From CAYWTS01 sp964461265 (GTDB taxonomy: Bacteria; Bacteroidota; Ignavibacteria; Tepidaquicellales; OLB5): DNA of 42,907 bases. The stretch is from positions 1-42,907 of the forward strand of contig CAYWTS010000017.1 of assembly GCA_964461265.1 (NCBI GenBank), in the 5' to 3' direction. Positions within the stretch are counted from its first letter, which is position 1; every line of letters starts with the position of its first letter. The translations under genes and the position numbers were made by a program. The notes under the pieces were generated by a model that saw only the letters and a program-made list of their open reading frames with translations, was not told the origin of the DNA and ran no database searches. Shown one piece after another: positions 14,291 to 22,033 of this stretch.

Positions 14291-15736
14291 ATGGGTAATC
14301 AGGAAAATACAATTGAAGCCTTAGCATCTAAGGAATATAAATATGGTTTTGAGACACAAATCGAGACCGAGTCATTTCCCAAAGGGCTGAATGAAGATAT
14401 AATCAGAAAGCTCTCAGAAATAAAGGGTGAGCCCGAATGGATGCTTCGGTGGAGGCTCAATGCTTATAAGCACTGGCTTACAATGATAGAGCCGAAATGG
14501 GCAAATATATCTTATCCTGAAATTGATTATAACGATATAATATATTTCTCTGCTCCCAAGAACCGTCCGAAGTATAATAGCCTTGATGAAGTTGACCCGG
14601 AATTGCTTAAGACATTCGACAAGCTTGGTATCTCGCTTGATGAGCAGAAACTTCTTGCTGGCGTTGCGGTAGATGCAGTTTTTGACAGCGTCTCGGTTAC
14701 AACTACATATAAAGAAAAACTGAAGGAACTTGGTATAATATTCTGCTCCATGAGCGAAGCTATACGGGAACACCCGGACCTGATTAAAAAATATCTCGGT
14801 TCGGTTGTTCCGTTTACCGATAATTATTTTGCAACTTTAAACTCGGCAGTTTTCAGCGACGGCTCGTTCTGTTACATACCTCAGGGGGTAAGATGTCCGA
14901 TGGAGCTTTCCACATATTTCCGTATAAATGCAATGGAAACAGGACAGTTTGAACGGACGCTTATTGTTGCCGATAAAGGAAGCTATGTAAGCTATCTTGA
15001 AGGCTGCACAGCTCCAATGCGTGATATAAACCAGCTTCACGCTGCAGTAGTTGAGCTTGTTGCTCTTGATGACGCAACAATAAAATACTCGACGGTTCAG
15101 AACTGGTATCCCGGCGATAAAGACGGAAATGGCGGAATCTATAATTTTGTTACAAAACGCGGTGCATGCAGAGGTGTAAATTCAAAAATCACATGGACAC
15201 AGGTTGAAACAGGCTCGGCAATAACATGGAAATACCCGGGTTGTATATTACAGGGCGATAATTCGGTTGGTGAGTTTTATTCGGTTGCAGTAACTAATAA
15301 CCGCCAGCAGGCAGATACCGGCACAAAGATGATACACCTTGGTAAGAACACAAGAAGCACCGTAGTTTCAAAAGGTATCTCGGCTGGATTCAGCAATAAT
15401 TCATACCGCGGGCTTATCAAAGTTACCAAAAAAGCTAAGAACTCCAGAAACTTTACACAATGCGATTCGCTTTTATTAGGTGATAAATGCGGAGCAAATA
15501 CGTTCCCGTATATTGAGGTTGGTAACCCGAGTTCGAAGGTTGAGCACGAAGCAACAACATCGAAAATAGCAGATGACCAGTTATTCTACTTAAGGCAGCG
15601 GGGGCTTTCACAGGAAGATGCTGTGAACATGATTGTAAACGGTTATTGTAAAGAGGTTTTCCGTGAGCTTCCGATGGAATTTGCAGTCGAAGCGCAAAAA
15701 CTCCTAAGTGTAAGTCTTGAAGGAAGCGTCGGGTAA
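14291..15736 (+). CDS. sufB: Fe-S cluster assembly scaffold SufB
   Basis: This 481-residue SufB is the scaffold subunit of the SufBCD complex on which [Fe-S] clusters are built. The N-terminal segment SEIKGEPEWMLRWRLNAYKH is characteristic. The central beta-helix core and the C-terminal part (NSKITWTQVETGSAITWKYPG, then EVGNPSSKVEHEATTSKI, ending LSVSLEGSVG) match SufB over its full length. It is the first gene of the suf operon, under the operator-overlapped promoter at 14239. Its stop is followed directly by a 100-N gap where sufC is expected. Confidence 0.95.
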   Translation: MGNQENTIEALASKEYKYGFETQIETESFPKGLNEDIIRKLSEIKGEPEWMLRWRLNAYKHWLTMIEPKWANISYPEIDYNDIIYFSAPKNRPKYNSLDEVDPELLKTFDKLGISLDEQKLLAGVAVDAVFDSVSVTTTYKEKLKELGIIFCSMSEAIREHPDLIKKYLGSVVPFTDNYFATLNSAVFSDGSFCYIPQGVRCPMELSTYFRINAMETGQFERTLIVADKGSYVSYLEGCTAPMRDINQLHAAVVELVALDDATIKYSTVQNWYPGDKDGNGGIYNFVTKRGACRGVNSKITWTQVETGSAITWKYPGCILQGDNSVGEFYSVAVTNNRQQADTGTKMIHLGKNTRSTVVSKGISAGFSNNSYRGLIKVTKKAKNSRNFTQCDSLLLGDKCGANTFPYIEVGNPSSKVEHEATTSKIADDQLFYLRQRGLSQEDAVNMIVNGYCKEVFRELPMEFAVEAQKLLSVSLEGSVG

Positions 15737-15836
15737 NNNNNNNNNNNNNNNNNNNNNNNNNNNNNNNNNNNNNNNNNNNNNNNNNNNNNNNNNNNNNNNN
15801 NNNNNNNNNNNNNNNNNNNNNNNNNNNNNNNNNNNN
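15737..15836. other. 100-N assembly gap, probably hiding sufC
   Basis: Exactly 100 N residues separate sufB and sufD, the standard placeholder for a gap of unknown length. The canonical order is sufB-sufC-sufD, and no SufC ATPase is found elsewhere in the window. The flanks share only GGGTAA, unlike the two other gaps, which share 55 bp. Either a real missing piece of about 750 bp containing sufC lies here, or sufB and sufD are fused at the short overlap and sufC is elsewhere. Confidence 0.8.
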
Positions 15837-15843
15837 GGGTAAA

Positions 15844-17157
15844 ATGAGAGATAAAACATTTGCAAAAGACTGGTATATAACAGCTTTCAAACAGATGGAA
15901 AGGGGGCTGAACGGTGAGAAGAAAACCGATTTTTACCGTATCAGGAAAGAAGCTATTAATAGATTTGCAGACCTTGATTTTCCAACAACAAAACTTGAGG
16001 AATGGAAATACACAAATGTTTCTCCAATTTTTAAGTATAATTTTCAGCCTTCAGATAACGTTACAAAGATTGATTTAGGGGTCATTGAAGAACTGAAGAT
16101 TAAAAACCTTACTGAGAATCTTATAGTTTTCATAAACGGGTATTATTCGGCCGGACACTCAAAACTTCTTACCCTTCCTAAAGGAGTGCGGATAGAAAGC
16201 TTTGCCTCGGTTTTAAAAAACGAGCCTGATTTTCTTCTTGAATATTTTGGAAAATATGTAAAAATCGATAACGGTTTTGCAGCGTTAAATACTGCAATGG
16301 TTCAGGATGGAACGGTTGTTTATGTTCCCGATAATTGTGTTATTGATGAGCCGGTGCAGATTTTGAATATTACCGCAAGCTCCGAAGATAGCTATGTTCT
16401 CTCGCAGCAGCGTAATATAATAGTGGCAGGGAAAAATTCACAGATAAAAATTATCGAGACCTATAACAGCTTAAACGATGAACCTGGATTTATGAACGTT
16501 GTTACAGAAATTGACGCTTCGGAAAATGCATACGTGGAATTGTTCAGGATACAGAACGAAAATCTGAACTCATTTCATATAAGCAAAACACAGGTTGAAC
16601 AGGAAAAAGGAAGCAACTTTACGTCTTACAACGTTACCTTTGGCGGTTCGCTTGTCCGTAACGACCTTAATACAGTGCTTGATGATGTGAATGTAAATGC
16701 AAATTTATTCGGACTTTACATTATAGAAGACGAACAACACGTTGATAACCATACATTAATTGACCATGTAAAACCGAACTGTCTGAGCAATGAACTGTAT
16801 AAAGGTGTTTTGAAGGAAAAATCACGTGCAGTATTTAACGGCAAAGTTTTTGTCCGAAAAGATGCCCAGAAAACCAATGCTTACCAGTCGAATAAAAATA
16901 TTTTGCTTTCGGAGGAAGCCACAGTTGACACCAAACCGCAGCTTGAGATATTTGCTGATGATGTACGCTGCACGCACGGCGCAACTGTAGGGCAGCTTGA
17001 TGATGAATCGGTATTCTACCTTCGTTCAAGGGGAATAGACGAACAGAACGCAAGGTCAATACTAATAAGAGCGTTTGCCAATGATATTTTCGAAGAGATA
17101 AAAACAGACTCCTTACGTGAGTATCTGAATAACATGGTGTTTGAAAAGTTAAAATAA
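15844..17157 (+). CDS. sufD: Fe-S cluster assembly protein SufD
   Basis: This 437-residue SufD is the partner of SufB in the SufBCD scaffold. The N-terminal helical part has the family segment FPTTKLEEWKYTNVSPI (about 36-52). The central beta-helix contains NTAMVQDGTVVYVPD and FTSYNVTFGG. The C-terminus has DDVRCTHGATVGQLDDES, with the conserved C-x-H-G motif and YLRSRGID. It is translated from ATG at 15844, seven bases after the gap ends. The next gene, sufS, starts one base after its stop, so the two are co-transcribed. Confidence 0.93.
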   Translation: MRDKTFAKDWYITAFKQMERGLNGEKKTDFYRIRKEAINRFADLDFPTTKLEEWKYTNVSPIFKYNFQPSDNVTKIDLGVIEELKIKNLTENLIVFINGYYSAGHSKLLTLPKGVRIESFASVLKNEPDFLLEYFGKYVKIDNGFAALNTAMVQDGTVVYVPDNCVIDEPVQILNITASSEDSYVLSQQRNIIVAGKNSQIKIIETYNSLNDEPGFMNVVTEIDASENAYVELFRIQNENLNSFHISKTQVEQEKGSNFTSYNVTFGGSLVRNDLNTVLDDVNVNANLFGLYIIEDEQHVDNHTLIDHVKPNCLSNELYKGVLKEKSRAVFNGKVFVRKDAQKTNAYQSNKNILLSEEATVDTKPQLEIFADDVRCTHGATVGQLDDESVFYLRSRGIDEQNARSILIRAFANDIFEEIKTDSLREYLNNMVFEKLK

Positions 17158-17158
17158 A

Positions 17159-18409
17159 TTGGAAACAACCACAAAATCTTCTGTTAACATATTCGATGTA
17201 GAAACATTGCGGAAAGATTTTCCTATCCTTCAGCGTGTAGTTAACGGGAATCCGCTTGTTTATTTCGATAATGCCGCGACTTCACAGAAGCCCAAGGCGG
17301 TGATAGATTCACACATCGAGTATTACCTTTATCACAATGCAAATATACACCGCGGTGTTTACCAGCTTAGTACCGAGTCGTCTGAACAATATGAACAGGC
17401 AAGGGAAAAGGTAAGAAGATTTATCAACGCGGGTGAATCGCGAGAGATAGTTTTTACACGCGGAGCTACCGAATCGATTAATCTTGTTTCAAGTTCTTTC
17501 GGCAGGCGTTTTATTAAGGAAGGCGATGAGATTATTGTATCAACCATGGAGCACCACGCAAACATTGTCCCATGGCAGATACTCTGCCAGGAGAAAAATG
17601 CCCTGCTCCGTGTTATACCGATCACCGATAACGGTGAAATTATTTTTAGTGAATACCTGAAGCTTCTTAACGAAAAAACCAAGTTTGTATCGGTAATGCA
17701 CGTTTCAAACACACTGGGTACTATAAATCCGGTAAAGGAAATAATTAATGCTGCCCACGAAAGGAATATACCTGTATTAATAGACGGGGCACAGGCTGTT
17801 CCCCATATGAGAGTGGATGTTAAAGAGCTGGATTGTGAGTTTTATGTTTTCTCCTCTCACAAGATGTTCGGTCCAACAGGAACCGGAGTTCTGTATGGTA
17901 AAGCTGCTTTGCTAGAATCGATGCCGCCATACCAGGCTGGCGGTGATATGATAATGCATGTTTCTTTCGAGAAAACTTCGTTTAACGAGATACCCTTTAA
18001 GTTTGAAGCCGGAACACCCAATATAGCTGGGGCGATCGGGCTGGGTATATCTATTGATTATTTAAATAAGCTAGATTATATGCTTCTTCAGGAACACGAA
18101 GTAAGCTTATTAAAATATGCAACAGATAAAGTTTCTGCTATTAACGGACTTAAAATTATAGGCACAGCAAAGAATAAAGTGCCGTTAATATCATTTATAG
18201 TCGAAGGAGTTAATTCGCTTGATCTGGGCATAATGCTTGATACTATGGGTGTTGCTGTCAGAACAGGGCAGCATTGCACCGAACCTCTTATGACACGGCT
18301 CTGCATTCCCGGGACGGTGAGGGCATCGTTCGCTTTTTATAATACGCTGAATGAAATTGATATTTTTGTGAACGCGTTGCAAAAAGCAATCAACATGTTG
18401 AAGAAATGA
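17159..18409 (+). CDS. sufS: cysteine desulfurase SufS
   Basis: This 416-residue PLP enzyme takes sulfur from cysteine for cluster assembly. The PLP lysine is K235 in FSSHKMFGPTGTG, and the persulfide cysteine is C373 in RTGQHCTEPLM. The length and the RxGxHC form are those of group II (SufS) desulfurases, which depend on SufE. The start is TTG at 17159, one base after the sufD stop; no in-frame ATG occurs before the conserved core. This rare start may lower expression relative to sufD. The stop overlaps the sufE start by 4 bp (ATGA). Confidence 0.95.
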   Translation: METTTKSSVNIFDVETLRKDFPILQRVVNGNPLVYFDNAATSQKPKAVIDSHIEYYLYHNANIHRGVYQLSTESSEQYEQAREKVRRFINAGESREIVFTRGATESINLVSSSFGRRFIKEGDEIIVSTMEHHANIVPWQILCQEKNALLRVIPITDNGEIIFSEYLKLLNEKTKFVSVMHVSNTLGTINPVKEIINAAHERNIPVLIDGAQAVPHMRVDVKELDCEFYVFSSHKMFGPTGTGVLYGKAALLESMPPYQAGGDMIMHVSFEKTSFNEIPFKFEAGTPNIAGAIGLGISIDYLNKLDYMLLQEHEVSLLKYATDKVSAINGLKIIGTAKNKVPLISFIVEGVNSLDLGIMLDTMGVAVRTGQHCTEPLMTRLCIPGTVRASFAFYNTLNEIDIFVNALQKAINMLKK

Positions 18410-18843
18410 GCATTAAATCGATGGCAGAAGCGGAAAATGAGATAATTAATGAGTTCAGTTTTTTCCCTGACTGGATAGATAAATACGAATATATAATAGA
18501 GCTTGGCAGCAAGTTAACAGGCTTTCCTAAAGATAAAATGACAGATGATTACAAAATTAAGGGATGCCAGTCAAACCTGTGGCTTGTTACCGATTACAGG
18601 GACGGAAGGATTTACTTTAAAGCAGACAGCGATTCCTCGATTGTGAAAGGATTGATTGCATTGTTGATGAGAGTTTTGTCCGGGCAGAAACCCGGTGATA
18701 TTGTAAATGCGAGGCTGGAATTTATCGATAAGATTGGCTTGCGGAAGCATCTGGCACAAACCCGCGCAAACGGGCTTGCTGCCATGATTAAGCAAATGAA
18801 GATGTATGCACTTGGCTATCAGTTAAAAGAAAAAAATGAGTAA
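18406..18843 (+). CDS. sufE: sulfur acceptor SufE
   Basis: This 145-residue SufE accepts persulfide sulfur from SufS on its cysteine C54 (YKIKGCQSNLW) and passes it to SufBCD. Other family segments are FPKDKMTDDYKIKG, LLMRVLSGQKPGDI and GLRKHLAQTRANGLAAM. The length is typical. It overlaps sufS by 4 bp and is followed without a gap by the SufT-like gene, so the three are translationally coupled. Confidence 0.93.
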   Translation: MSIKSMAEAENEIINEFSFFPDWIDKYEYIIELGSKLTGFPKDKMTDDYKIKGCQSNLWLVTDYRDGRIYFKADSDSSIVKGLIALLMRVLSGQKPGDIVNARLEFIDKIGLRKHLAQTRANGLAAMIKQMKMYALGYQLKEKNE

Positions 18844-19152
18844 ATGGATAAAACAGAATTAAACAATTCAGTAATTGACGTTATTAAAAGCTGTTATGAT
18901 CCGGAAATACCGGTGAATATCTGGGAACTTGGGCTTGTATATGATATTAAAATCGATGACGAGGCAAACGTTGAAATAGAAATGACACTTACATCACCTA
19001 TGTGCCCGGTTGCGGGTTCACTTCCTCCGGAAATCGAAAATAAGGTTATGGCAGTGCCCGGTGTGAAGAGTTGTAAGGTAAAGGTTGTCTGGGATCCGCC
19101 ATGGGGTATGCATATGATGAGCGACGAAGCAAAATTACAGTTAGGATTGTAA
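18844..19152 (+). CDS. sufT: SufT/MIP18 family (DUF59) Fe-S assembly protein
   Basis: This 102-residue single-domain DUF59 protein has CYDPEIPVNIWELGLVYDI (the DPE-x-P-x-NIxxLGL motif) and MTLTSPMCPVAG, with the conserved cysteine of this family. The C-terminus is VVWDPPWGMHMMSDEAK. Proteins of this type help in maturation or transfer of Fe-S clusters and are common at the end of suf operons. Its ATG follows the sufE stop directly. Confidence 0.88.
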   Translation: MDKTELNNSVIDVIKSCYDPEIPVNIWELGLVYDIKIDDEANVEIEMTLTSPMCPVAGSLPPEIENKVMAVPGVKSCKVKVVWDPPWGMHMMSDEAKLQLGL

Positions 19153-19176
19153 CATAAAAATAAGGTCAATGGTAGA

Positions 19177-19246
19177 GTCCGCTCTCCGAGCGGGCAATAT
19201 TGTGCGTGTTCGGTCTGCGACTCCACAAGTCCGAGGACTTGAGGAG
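19177..19246. repeat. two REP-like palindromes between sufT and the bacilliredoxin gene
   Basis: GTCCGCT-CTCCG-AGCGGGC (19177-19195) and CTCC-a-CAAGTC-CGAG-GACTTG-a-GGAG (19221-19246) are two short hairpins in the 149-bp spacer. They share the CTCCGAG/TCCGAG centre with the palindrome at 19849. They may reduce read-through from suf into the next gene, or they may simply be dispersed REPs. Confidence 0.5.
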
Positions 19247-19301
19247 AGAGCACGCTTTGCAGAATTTTAGTTTGGATTTTTACTAACTAAAGGAAGGAAT
19301 C

Positions 19302-19847
19302 ATGTTCAAAATAAACACAGCACCTATATATGACCCTGCTGCTGTTCAGCCGATGAGGGATGAACTGCTGGCAGTGGGATTTAAGGAAATGCTTACTCCG
19401 GATGAGGTAAAAAAACACCTTACAACCGGTATAGCCAAGGATGAAACTGTTCTTGTGTTCATTAATTCTGTATGCGGGTGTGCAGCCGGTAGTGCAAGGC
19501 CGGGAGTTATGCTTGCCTTACAAAACAAAACCATACCCGATAAAATGGTTACGGTTTTTGCAGGACAGGACAGGGAAGCGGTTGAATTTTTGCGAAAGGA
19601 ATATTTTCAGGGTACCGCGCCGTCATCACCTTTTATGGCATTATTCAAAAACAGTAAAATTATTCATTTGATGCAGAGGTTTAACATCGAAGGAAGAACA
19701 GCAGAAGATATTGCATCCGAATTAATTCAGGTATTTAATGCCGAATGCAAGAATGAGGGACCATCGGTTCCGCACGAACATTTCGAAAAAATTGTTCAAG
19801 CAAAGATGTGCGGTTCGAAGATACCGTTGTATAGGAGCAATATGTAG
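19302..19847 (+). CDS. BrxA/BrxB family bacilliredoxin (YphP/DUF1094)
   Basis: This is a 181-residue thioredoxin-fold protein with a C-G-C active site at residues 58-60 (NSVCGCAAGSARPG), the signature of the bacilliredoxin family, which removes bacillithiol from oxidised protein thiols. An extra C-terminal segment (about 145-181) contains conserved-looking cysteines (AECKNEG, AKMCGSKIP) and is longer than the usual 145-residue Bacillus proteins. That longer form occurs in Bacteroidetes/Chlorobi-type bacteria. Its position between sufT and the Rrf2 gene suggests a thiol-redox or Fe-S repair role. Two hairpins upstream may separate its expression from suf. Confidence 0.85.
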   Translation: MFKINTAPIYDPAAVQPMRDELLAVGFKEMLTPDEVKKHLTTGIAKDETVLVFINSVCGCAAGSARPGVMLALQNKTIPDKMVTVFAGQDREAVEFLRKEYFQGTAPSSPFMALFKNSKIIHLMQRFNIEGRTAEDIASELIQVFNAECKNEGPSVPHEHFEKIVQAKMCGSKIPLYRSNM

Positions 19848-19848
19848 C

Positions 19849-19867
19849 GTCTGCTCTCCGAGCAGAC
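19849..19867. repeat. REP-like palindrome after the bacilliredoxin gene
   Basis: GTCTGCT-CTCCG-AGCAGAC forms a 7-bp-arm hairpin starting two bases after the stop codon. Its centre and arm layout match the palindrome at 19177, so the bacilliredoxin gene is bracketed by two copies of the same type. Confidence 0.55.
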
Positions 19868-19933
19868 AGGGGCTTTGTTACCAAACGAGTTGTAGAACGT
19901 GAGATATAAGATAAGGAAATGAAAAATAATAAG

Positions 19934-19953
19934 ATTCCTGTTTTAGCAGGAAT
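19934..19953 (+). repeat. palindrome just upstream of the Rrf2 gene
   Basis: ATTCCTG-TTTTAG-CAGGAAT ends 11 bp before the start codon at 19964. The TTTTAG centre resembles the RAYT-linked palindromes. Because of its position it would fold next to the ribosome-binding site and could lower translation of the regulator, or act as an operator. Confidence 0.4.
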
Positions 19954-19963
19954 AGCCAAATAA

Positions 19964-20434
19964 ATGAAATTCAGTTCTGCAGAAGAATACGGTTTAAGGT
20001 GTTTGCTCAGGATTGCCAGGGCAAGAGGCAATAAGGGTCTTACTATACCGCAGATAAGCAAAGCTGAGGGAATTACCGAAGCTAATGTTGGTAAGATACT
20101 GAGGATACTGCGTCTTGGCGGTTTCCTTGAAAGCTCACGAGGGCAATCGGGTGGCTATATGCTGACTAAATCAGCAGAGCAAATTTACATTAAGGATGTG
20201 CTGAATGCCCTGGGGGGCAGACTGTATGACGACGGGTTCTGCAATGTGCATGCAGGTATCCAGCAGATCTGCAGCAATACTGTAGATTGTTCGATTAAGC
20301 TTCTCTGGCAGTTAATACAAAATGCTGTTGACGGCGTTATCGAAAAACTTACGCTTAAAGACCTGTTAGCGAGCAATGATGTGATAGTACCGTTAATAAC
20401 CCTGCCGGATAAGGAAAACGCTTCCGTAACATAA
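19964..20434 (+). CDS. Rrf2 family Fe-S-type transcriptional regulator
   Basis: This is a 156-residue Rrf2 protein. Residues 1-65 are the winged helix (FSSAEEYGLRCLLRIA, then TIPQISKAEGITEANVGKIL, SSRGQSGGYML). Three cysteines at C93, C103 and C109 (FCNVHAGIQQICSNTVDC) correspond to the cluster-ligand cysteines of IscR-like members, although the first spacing is nine residues rather than five. It is the last gene of the suf region. It very probably binds the palindrome over the sufB promoter at 14239 and represses the operon when its cluster is present. This matches IscR/SufR logic but is inferred. Confidence 0.85.
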   Translation: MKFSSAEEYGLRCLLRIARARGNKGLTIPQISKAEGITEANVGKILRILRLGGFLESSRGQSGGYMLTKSAEQIYIKDVLNALGGRLYDDGFCNVHAGIQQICSNTVDCSIKLLWQLIQNAVDGVIEKLTLKDLLASNDVIVPLITLPDKENASVT

Positions 20435-20496
20435 AGACAGCATGCAGCTAAAAGACATTGGGTATCTGGTTTCAGAAGCCAGGAATTGGATATATC

Positions 20497-21939
20497 TTAT
20501 TCTTTTAATTTAAATATGAAATACTCATTTTCATCTGCCACTACACGATGTTTTGAACAAGCCTCTTTTAATTCCCGGGTTAACTCAGGGCTGTGATAAT
20601 ATCGCTTTTCACCGGTTAAATATTTTGCACCTTTGCTTTTTAAGTCATTTATACACATCGAATCTGCAATCTTTTCTGGGAAAATTATCCATCCTTTTCT
20701 GTCACTCAAATATAGGTATACAGGAGTTCCTTCGCTGAAATTTACAATTAGGTCATCTTTACCAGTGTGATTTTTCAAGGCATTCGTGAAAGTAAAAATT
20801 GTACTGCTCGCGTCCTCTTTAAGAAAAAGATTAACCGCTTTTACAGCGGAAAATGCTAATATTAAAACCAATGAAGCTGTTAGTATTATTTTAAAAGCAC
20901 TTATGTTTGTATACGGTTTGGTCAGGAACTTTGAGAATAGATTTCCTATGTATACGGATGCCGGTAAAGTGATAGGTAACTGGTAATAATCGTGATACAT
21001 ATTTCCTTTCGCGGCTATCAGGAAATAAACTAAAATGCTGCCTAACCAGTAATGAAAAAACGGATCAACTCTGTATTTTTTTGGCATAAAAACCCCAAAA
21101 ATAAAAATAAGAAGACCAATATATGTCAAATTCCTTTCTGCAATACTTTTTATGAAAATACTGTAGTAGTAATCGACAGATAAAATCAAATCAAAATTTC
21201 CCCATTTATCGGAACCAAAGCCCCAGATGTTGAATGTTAATCCCGATATTTTATAAAGATTGTGAGCATGCCAGTACCAGGCAAAAGTGCAGAACAAAAC
21301 AACAAAAGTATACAGTAAAAGATTTTGATTTATTAATGCTTTCCACTTGTATTTTGTATATGCAAGATAGAAAAGGGGCAATCCTATATACAAACAGGGT
21401 ATTTTGATTAGTACTGCAAGAGTTATAAAAATTAGTGAGTATAAGTAATAATTATATTTTGCGAGGGCAATCCATTTATAAAAGAAATAAACACCAAAAA
21501 CAAGACACATCAGCATCATTTGTTCTGGCATAAAAGCCCTGCCGAAGTAAATATTTAGAGGTAAAACAGTATAAATAAATGCACTCCATAATGCAGTTTT
21601 CTCATCGATTAATGCTTTAACAAGCAGATACAGACCATAAACAGTGAGTGCTGAAAAAATAATCGACAGCAGGCGTCCGAAAGAGTCATTAACACCAAAT
21701 ATTTTGTATAACAGAGATATAATAAACGGGTATACCGGGAATTCCGACTCAACATACCCGGCTGTATTTCCTGCCCACAAAACCTGCGGATATAGAATAT
21801 TATACCCGTTCTCAAAAAAGTTTTTTGCAATCGATGCAGTATCAGCCTGCCGCCACGAGTGCCAGCCGATTAAAGGGAAGCTTACATGGTACAGTCTTAA
21901 AAGAATAGTAAGTATTAAGATGTAATATATTTTTTTCAT
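20497..21939 (-). CDS. GT39/ArnT-type membrane glycosyltransferase
   Basis: This 480-residue polytopic membrane protein has about ten to eleven hydrophobic segments. The N-terminal loop contains WRQADTASIAKNFFENG, and ESEFPVYPFIIS follows at about 65, as in ArnT/PMT-like enzymes that use a polyprenyl-phosphate sugar donor (GT-C fold). A C-terminal soluble part (about 390-480) follows. The acceptor could be a lipid or a protein and cannot be told from the sequence. The gene is preceded by the terminator of the M1 peptidase gene, so it is transcribed from its own promoter. Confidence 0.75.
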   Translation of the reverse strand: MKKIYYILILTILLRLYHVSFPLIGWHSWRQADTASIAKNFFENGYNILYPQVLWAGNTAGYVESEFPVYPFIISLLYKIFGVNDSFGRLLSIIFSALTVYGLYLLVKALIDEKTALWSAFIYTVLPLNIYFGRAFMPEQMMLMCLVFGVYFFYKWIALAKYNYYLYSLIFITLAVLIKIPCLYIGLPLFYLAYTKYKWKALINQNLLLYTFVVLFCTFAWYWHAHNLYKISGLTFNIWGFGSDKWGNFDLILSVDYYYSIFIKSIAERNLTYIGLLIFIFGVFMPKKYRVDPFFHYWLGSILVYFLIAAKGNMYHDYYQLPITLPASVYIGNLFSKFLTKPYTNISAFKIILTASLVLILAFSAVKAVNLFLKEDASSTIFTFTNALKNHTGKDDLIVNFSEGTPVYLYLSDRKGWIIFPEKIADSMCINDLKSKGAKYLTGEKRYYHSPELTRELKEACSKHRVVADENEYFIFKLKE

Positions 21940-21961
21940 GTAACGATTGCACAGAGATGGA

Positions 21962-21997
21962 AAAGCCCCGGTTCCGGGGATTCGGGACCGGGGCTTT
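21962..21997 (-). terminator. strong bidirectional terminator after the M1 aminopeptidase gene
   Basis: AAAGCCCCGG and CCGGGGCTTT form 10-bp arms, with a further CC/GG pair inside. On the minus strand it lies about 37 bp beyond the stop of the gene at 22034, and on both strands a short T-run follows the stem. Confidence 0.75.
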
Positions 21998-22033
21998 AAT
22001 TATTTACCTTTCACGTTTTAGTTTTCTGTATAG

